From assembly GCA_004552195.1 (NCBI GenBank), contig SFPC01000063.1, forward strand, positions 1 to 14,746: 14,746 nucleotides of DNA. Reading direction: 5' to 3'. Position 1 is the stretch's first letter, and each line of letters begins with the position of its first letter. Made by a program: the position numbers and the translations under genes. The notes beneath the pieces are model-generated. The model was not told the origin of the DNA. It saw only the letters and a program-made list of their open reading frames with translations, and made no database searches. Positions 12,882-14,746 of the stretch are shown piece after piece. Source of the stretch: Bacteroidales bacterium. GTDB taxonomy: Bacteria > Bacteroidota > Bacteroidia > Bacteroidales > Bacteroidaceae.

Positions 12882-14636
12882 GATTGATCGGCGCAGCACG
12901 TCCTCAGCAATCAAATCCTCGCGCAGCCGATTGGCGGCCAGGAACTCGTCTGCCCGGTAACGGTCGGGGAAACCCTTCCGTGCGCCGTAGCACATCACGC
13001 GCAGCCCCGTCGGGCCCAAGTGGCGGGCTATCTTCTCGCCGAAGCCTCCTTCCAGCGCACCGTCCTCCAATGTCACCACCAGACTGTGGTCGGCGGCGAG
13101 ACCGTCCATCAGCTCCGTGTCGATGCCGCTCAGGTAGCGCGGATGGATGAGCGTGGCGTCCACCCCATGCTCGGCGAGCAGGCGACACACGCCGCGTCCC
13201 ATCGGCAGGAAGTTGCCCACCGCCACCACCGCCACGCTGCTGCCACGGTGCAGCACCTGGTACTCGTTCAGCTTGCCGTAGTCGGCGGCCACGGGATAGT
13301 CCGCCGCCATCACCGGCCCCACCGGCACACGGATGGCCACGGGGTGCTCGCGGTAGTCGATACTCCAGCGCAACATGGCTACGTACTCCTCACCGCTCGC
13401 GGGAGCCAGATACACCAGGTTGGGGATGTGGCTCAACAAAGGAATGTCGAAGTGGCACAGGTGGGTCACGTCGGTCATCGAGCTGAGGGAACCCCACACC
13501 ACCAGCAGCGTGGCGGGACTGTTGTTGATGCACAAGTCCTGCGACAGCTGGTCGTAGGCCCGCTGGATAAACGAGCTGCACACGCCGAACACGGGTTTGC
13601 CCCCTGCCCGGGCAATGCCTGAGGCCAGGGCCACGGCATGTTCCTCGGCAATGCCCACGTCGATGAACTGGCTGCCCGCTTCGGCGCGGCGTTCCGGGGT
13701 CCACGCCCACACACCCGGCGTGCCGGCGGTGATGGCGCACAGGTCCCTTTCCTCCTTCATCCATTCCAGCAGTTTCTTGGCTGTCATTTCTTCGTAGGAT
13801 TCTCCCGTCGGCGGACATCTCAGTTCTCCCGTGGCGATGTGGAAGGGAGCTGTCCAGTGCCACCGTTCCTTGTCGTTCTCGGCGCGTTCGTAACCCTTGC
13901 CCTTGAGCGTATGAATGTGAACCACCACGGGATGGTCCGTGTCCTTCACACGCTCAAAAGCCTCGATGAGGGCGGCGATGTCGTTGCCCTCCGCCACGTA
14001 GAGATAGTCCAGTCCCATGGCGCGGAACAGGTTATTCGCCGCTCGTCCGTCCGTACGGCGCAGCTCCTCCAGGTTACGGTACAGGCCGCCGTGGTTCTCG
14101 GCAATCGACATTTCGTTGTCGTTGACTACGATGATGAAGTTGCTGCCCAGCTCGGCAGCCCAGTCGAGCCCTTCGAGCGCCTCGCCGCCGCTCAGCGAAC
14201 CGTCGCCTATCACGGCGATGACGTTGCCCCGCTCGCCGCGCAGGTCGCGCCCCTTGGCCAGTCCGCCGGCCAGGCTGACGGAGGTGGAGGTGTGGCCTAT
14301 GACAAAATGGTCGTGTTCGCTCTCCTTCGGCTCCGTGTAGCCCGAAACATCGTCGTAATGTTCGGCACGCAGGAAGGCCTCAGCGCGACCCGTGAGCATT
14401 TTGTGCACATAGCTCTGGTGCGACACGTCGAACACGATTTTGTCCTCCGGCGAGCGGAACACGCTGTGCAGGGCGATGGTGGCTTCGACCATGCCCAGGT
14501 TAGGGCCGCAGTGGCCGCCGTGCAGGCTCAGCTTTTCGATGAGCAGGGTGCGGATTTCCACGGCCAGTTCTTTCTTTTCCTCCAGACTGAGGCGTTTCAC
14601 GTCGTCCGGCGACTGGATTTGCTGGATATATTTCAT
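12873..14636 (-). CDS. dxs: 1-deoxy-D-xylulose-5-phosphate synthase-like enzyme (short Dxs paralogue type)
   Basis: 587-residue thiamine-diphosphate enzyme of the DXP synthase/transketolase fold. Seen: GGHCGPNLGMVEATIALH (40-57), VFDVSHQSYVHKMLTGR (68-84), IGHTSTSVSLAGGLAKGR (113-130), the ThDP motif GDGSLSGG...NDN (144-174), VGIAEEHAV (327-335) with the cofactor-activating Glu (E331), and SSFIQRAYDQ (354-363). The protein is about 35-45 residues shorter than typical DXS. It belongs, from memory, to a shorter Dxs-like group common in Firmicutes (HGGHxGPNLG, SHQSYxHKMLTGR). Positions aligned with E. coli DXS Y392, R420 and R478 are C353, W381 and V439, so the glyceraldehyde-phosphate anchor seems altered. 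It may be a paralogue acting on another acceptor. The next gene is 259 bp away across a hairpin, so it is probably transcribed alone. Confidence 0.85.
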   Translation of the reverse strand: MKYIQQIQSPDDVKRLSLEEKKELAVEIRTLLIEKLSLHGGHCGPNLGMVEATIALHSVFRSPEDKIVFDVSHQSYVHKMLTGRAEAFLRAEHYDDVSGYTEPKESEHDHFVIGHTSTSVSLAGGLAKGRDLRGERGNVIAVIGDGSLSGGEALEGLDWAAELGSNFIIVVNDNEMSIAENHGGLYRNLEELRRTDGRAANNLFRAMGLDYLYVAEGNDIAALIEAFERVKDTDHPVVVHIHTLKGKGYERAENDKERWHWTAPFHIATGELRCPPTGESYEEMTAKKLLEWMKEERDLCAITAGTPGVWAWTPERRAEAGSQFIDVGIAEEHAVALASGIARAGGKPVFGVCSSFIQRAYDQLSQDLCINNSPATLLVVWGSLSSMTDVTHLCHFDIPLLSHIPNLVYLAPASGEEYVAMLRWSIDYREHPVAIRVPVGPVMAADYPVAADYGKLNEYQVLHRGSSVAVVAVGNFLPMGRGVCRLLAEHGVDATLIHPRYLSGIDTELMDGLAADHSLVVTLEDGALEGGFGEKIARHLGPTGLRVMCYGARKGFPDRYRADEFLAANRLREDLIAEDVLRRSINL

Positions 14637-14673
14637 AGCTATTTGGGTTGTTGTTTCTCCTCAAGTGGCGTAT

Positions 14674-14735
14674 CACCGTCATCCCACGCCGCCGCGTTCC
14701 TGACGGTCCGCCGCGAGCCGTGCGGGATGACGGTG
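14674..14735. repeat. Hairpin in the dxs-like 5' region
   Basis: CACCGTCATCCC (14674-14685) and its perfect complement GGGATGACGGTG (14724-14735) enclose a 38-base GC-rich loop with repeated GCCGCG/CCGCCGCG words. The 12-bp stem resembles REP-type palindromes. Its right edge directly touches the -7 promoter box at 14736-14743. Confidence 0.75.
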
Positions 14736-14743
14736 CAAAAATA
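14736..14743 (-). promoter_or_regulatory. -7 promoter box of the dxs-like gene
   Basis: Minus-strand TATTTTTG followed by C matches the Bacteroidota TAnnTTTG -7 element. Any -33 TTTG box would lie beyond the window end, so only half the promoter can be checked. Transcription would start near 14732, inside the right arm of the hairpin, giving a leader of about 95 nt. Confidence 0.45.
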
Positions 14744-14746
14744 CAT

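Overview
The window is a chromosomal segment of a Bacteroidota member, most likely a Prevotella-like member of the Bacteroidales. The evidence is the protein families (secreted long LacZ-type GH2 enzyme, short DusB, Bacteroidales-type ArgB, single-domain ManC), promoter elements of the TTTG / TAnnTTTG type, the lack of clear Shine-Dalgarno sequences, and AT-rich palindromic repeats between moderately GC-rich genes. All ten genes I support lie on the minus strand, so transcription runs from high to low coordinates.

Layout from high to low coordinates: a Dxs-like thiamine-diphosphate enzyme (14636-12873); mannose-1-phosphate guanylyltransferase manC (12613-11528); acetylglutamate kinase argB with an apparent internal in-frame deletion (11305-10634); a U32 peptidase-family protein (10493-9261); a compact cluster of HAD phosphatase (9094-8471), ribF (8499-7537) and a CPBP membrane protease (7540-6890) with overlapping ends; dusB (6661-5648) followed 44 bp later by a membrane-anchored SIMPL protein (5603-4896); a 1.38-kb stretch with no convincing gene; and a secreted beta-galactosidase (3519 to beyond base 1). 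Most of these are unrelated housekeeping functions (isoprenoid or thiamine-type chemistry, GDP-mannose, arginine, flavin cofactors, tRNA modification). I see no single pathway uniting them.

The unusual part is between the genes. Every co-oriented gap longer than 100 bp is filled by palindromic repeats. Four gaps carry a composite element made of arms of an 8-base unit GGTTATRA, a core of about 43 bp, and the inverted arm. One of the four is strongly diverged and one is a mosaic. The dxs-manC gap has a different large nested inverted repeat that supplies the dxs stop codon. Upstream of the beta-galactosidase there is a block of similar design, a well-matched Bacteroidota promoter, and a 431-bp element with 52-bp terminal inverted repeats that looks like a non-autonomous mobile element.

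Within genes, two points stand out. ArgB seems to have lost the segment containing part of its nucleotide-binding site. The Dxs homologue lacks the two arginines that hold the substrate phosphate in E. coli DXS, judged from a remembered alignment. I found no CRISPR array, tRNA, rRNA, complete insertion sequence or recognisable defence system.
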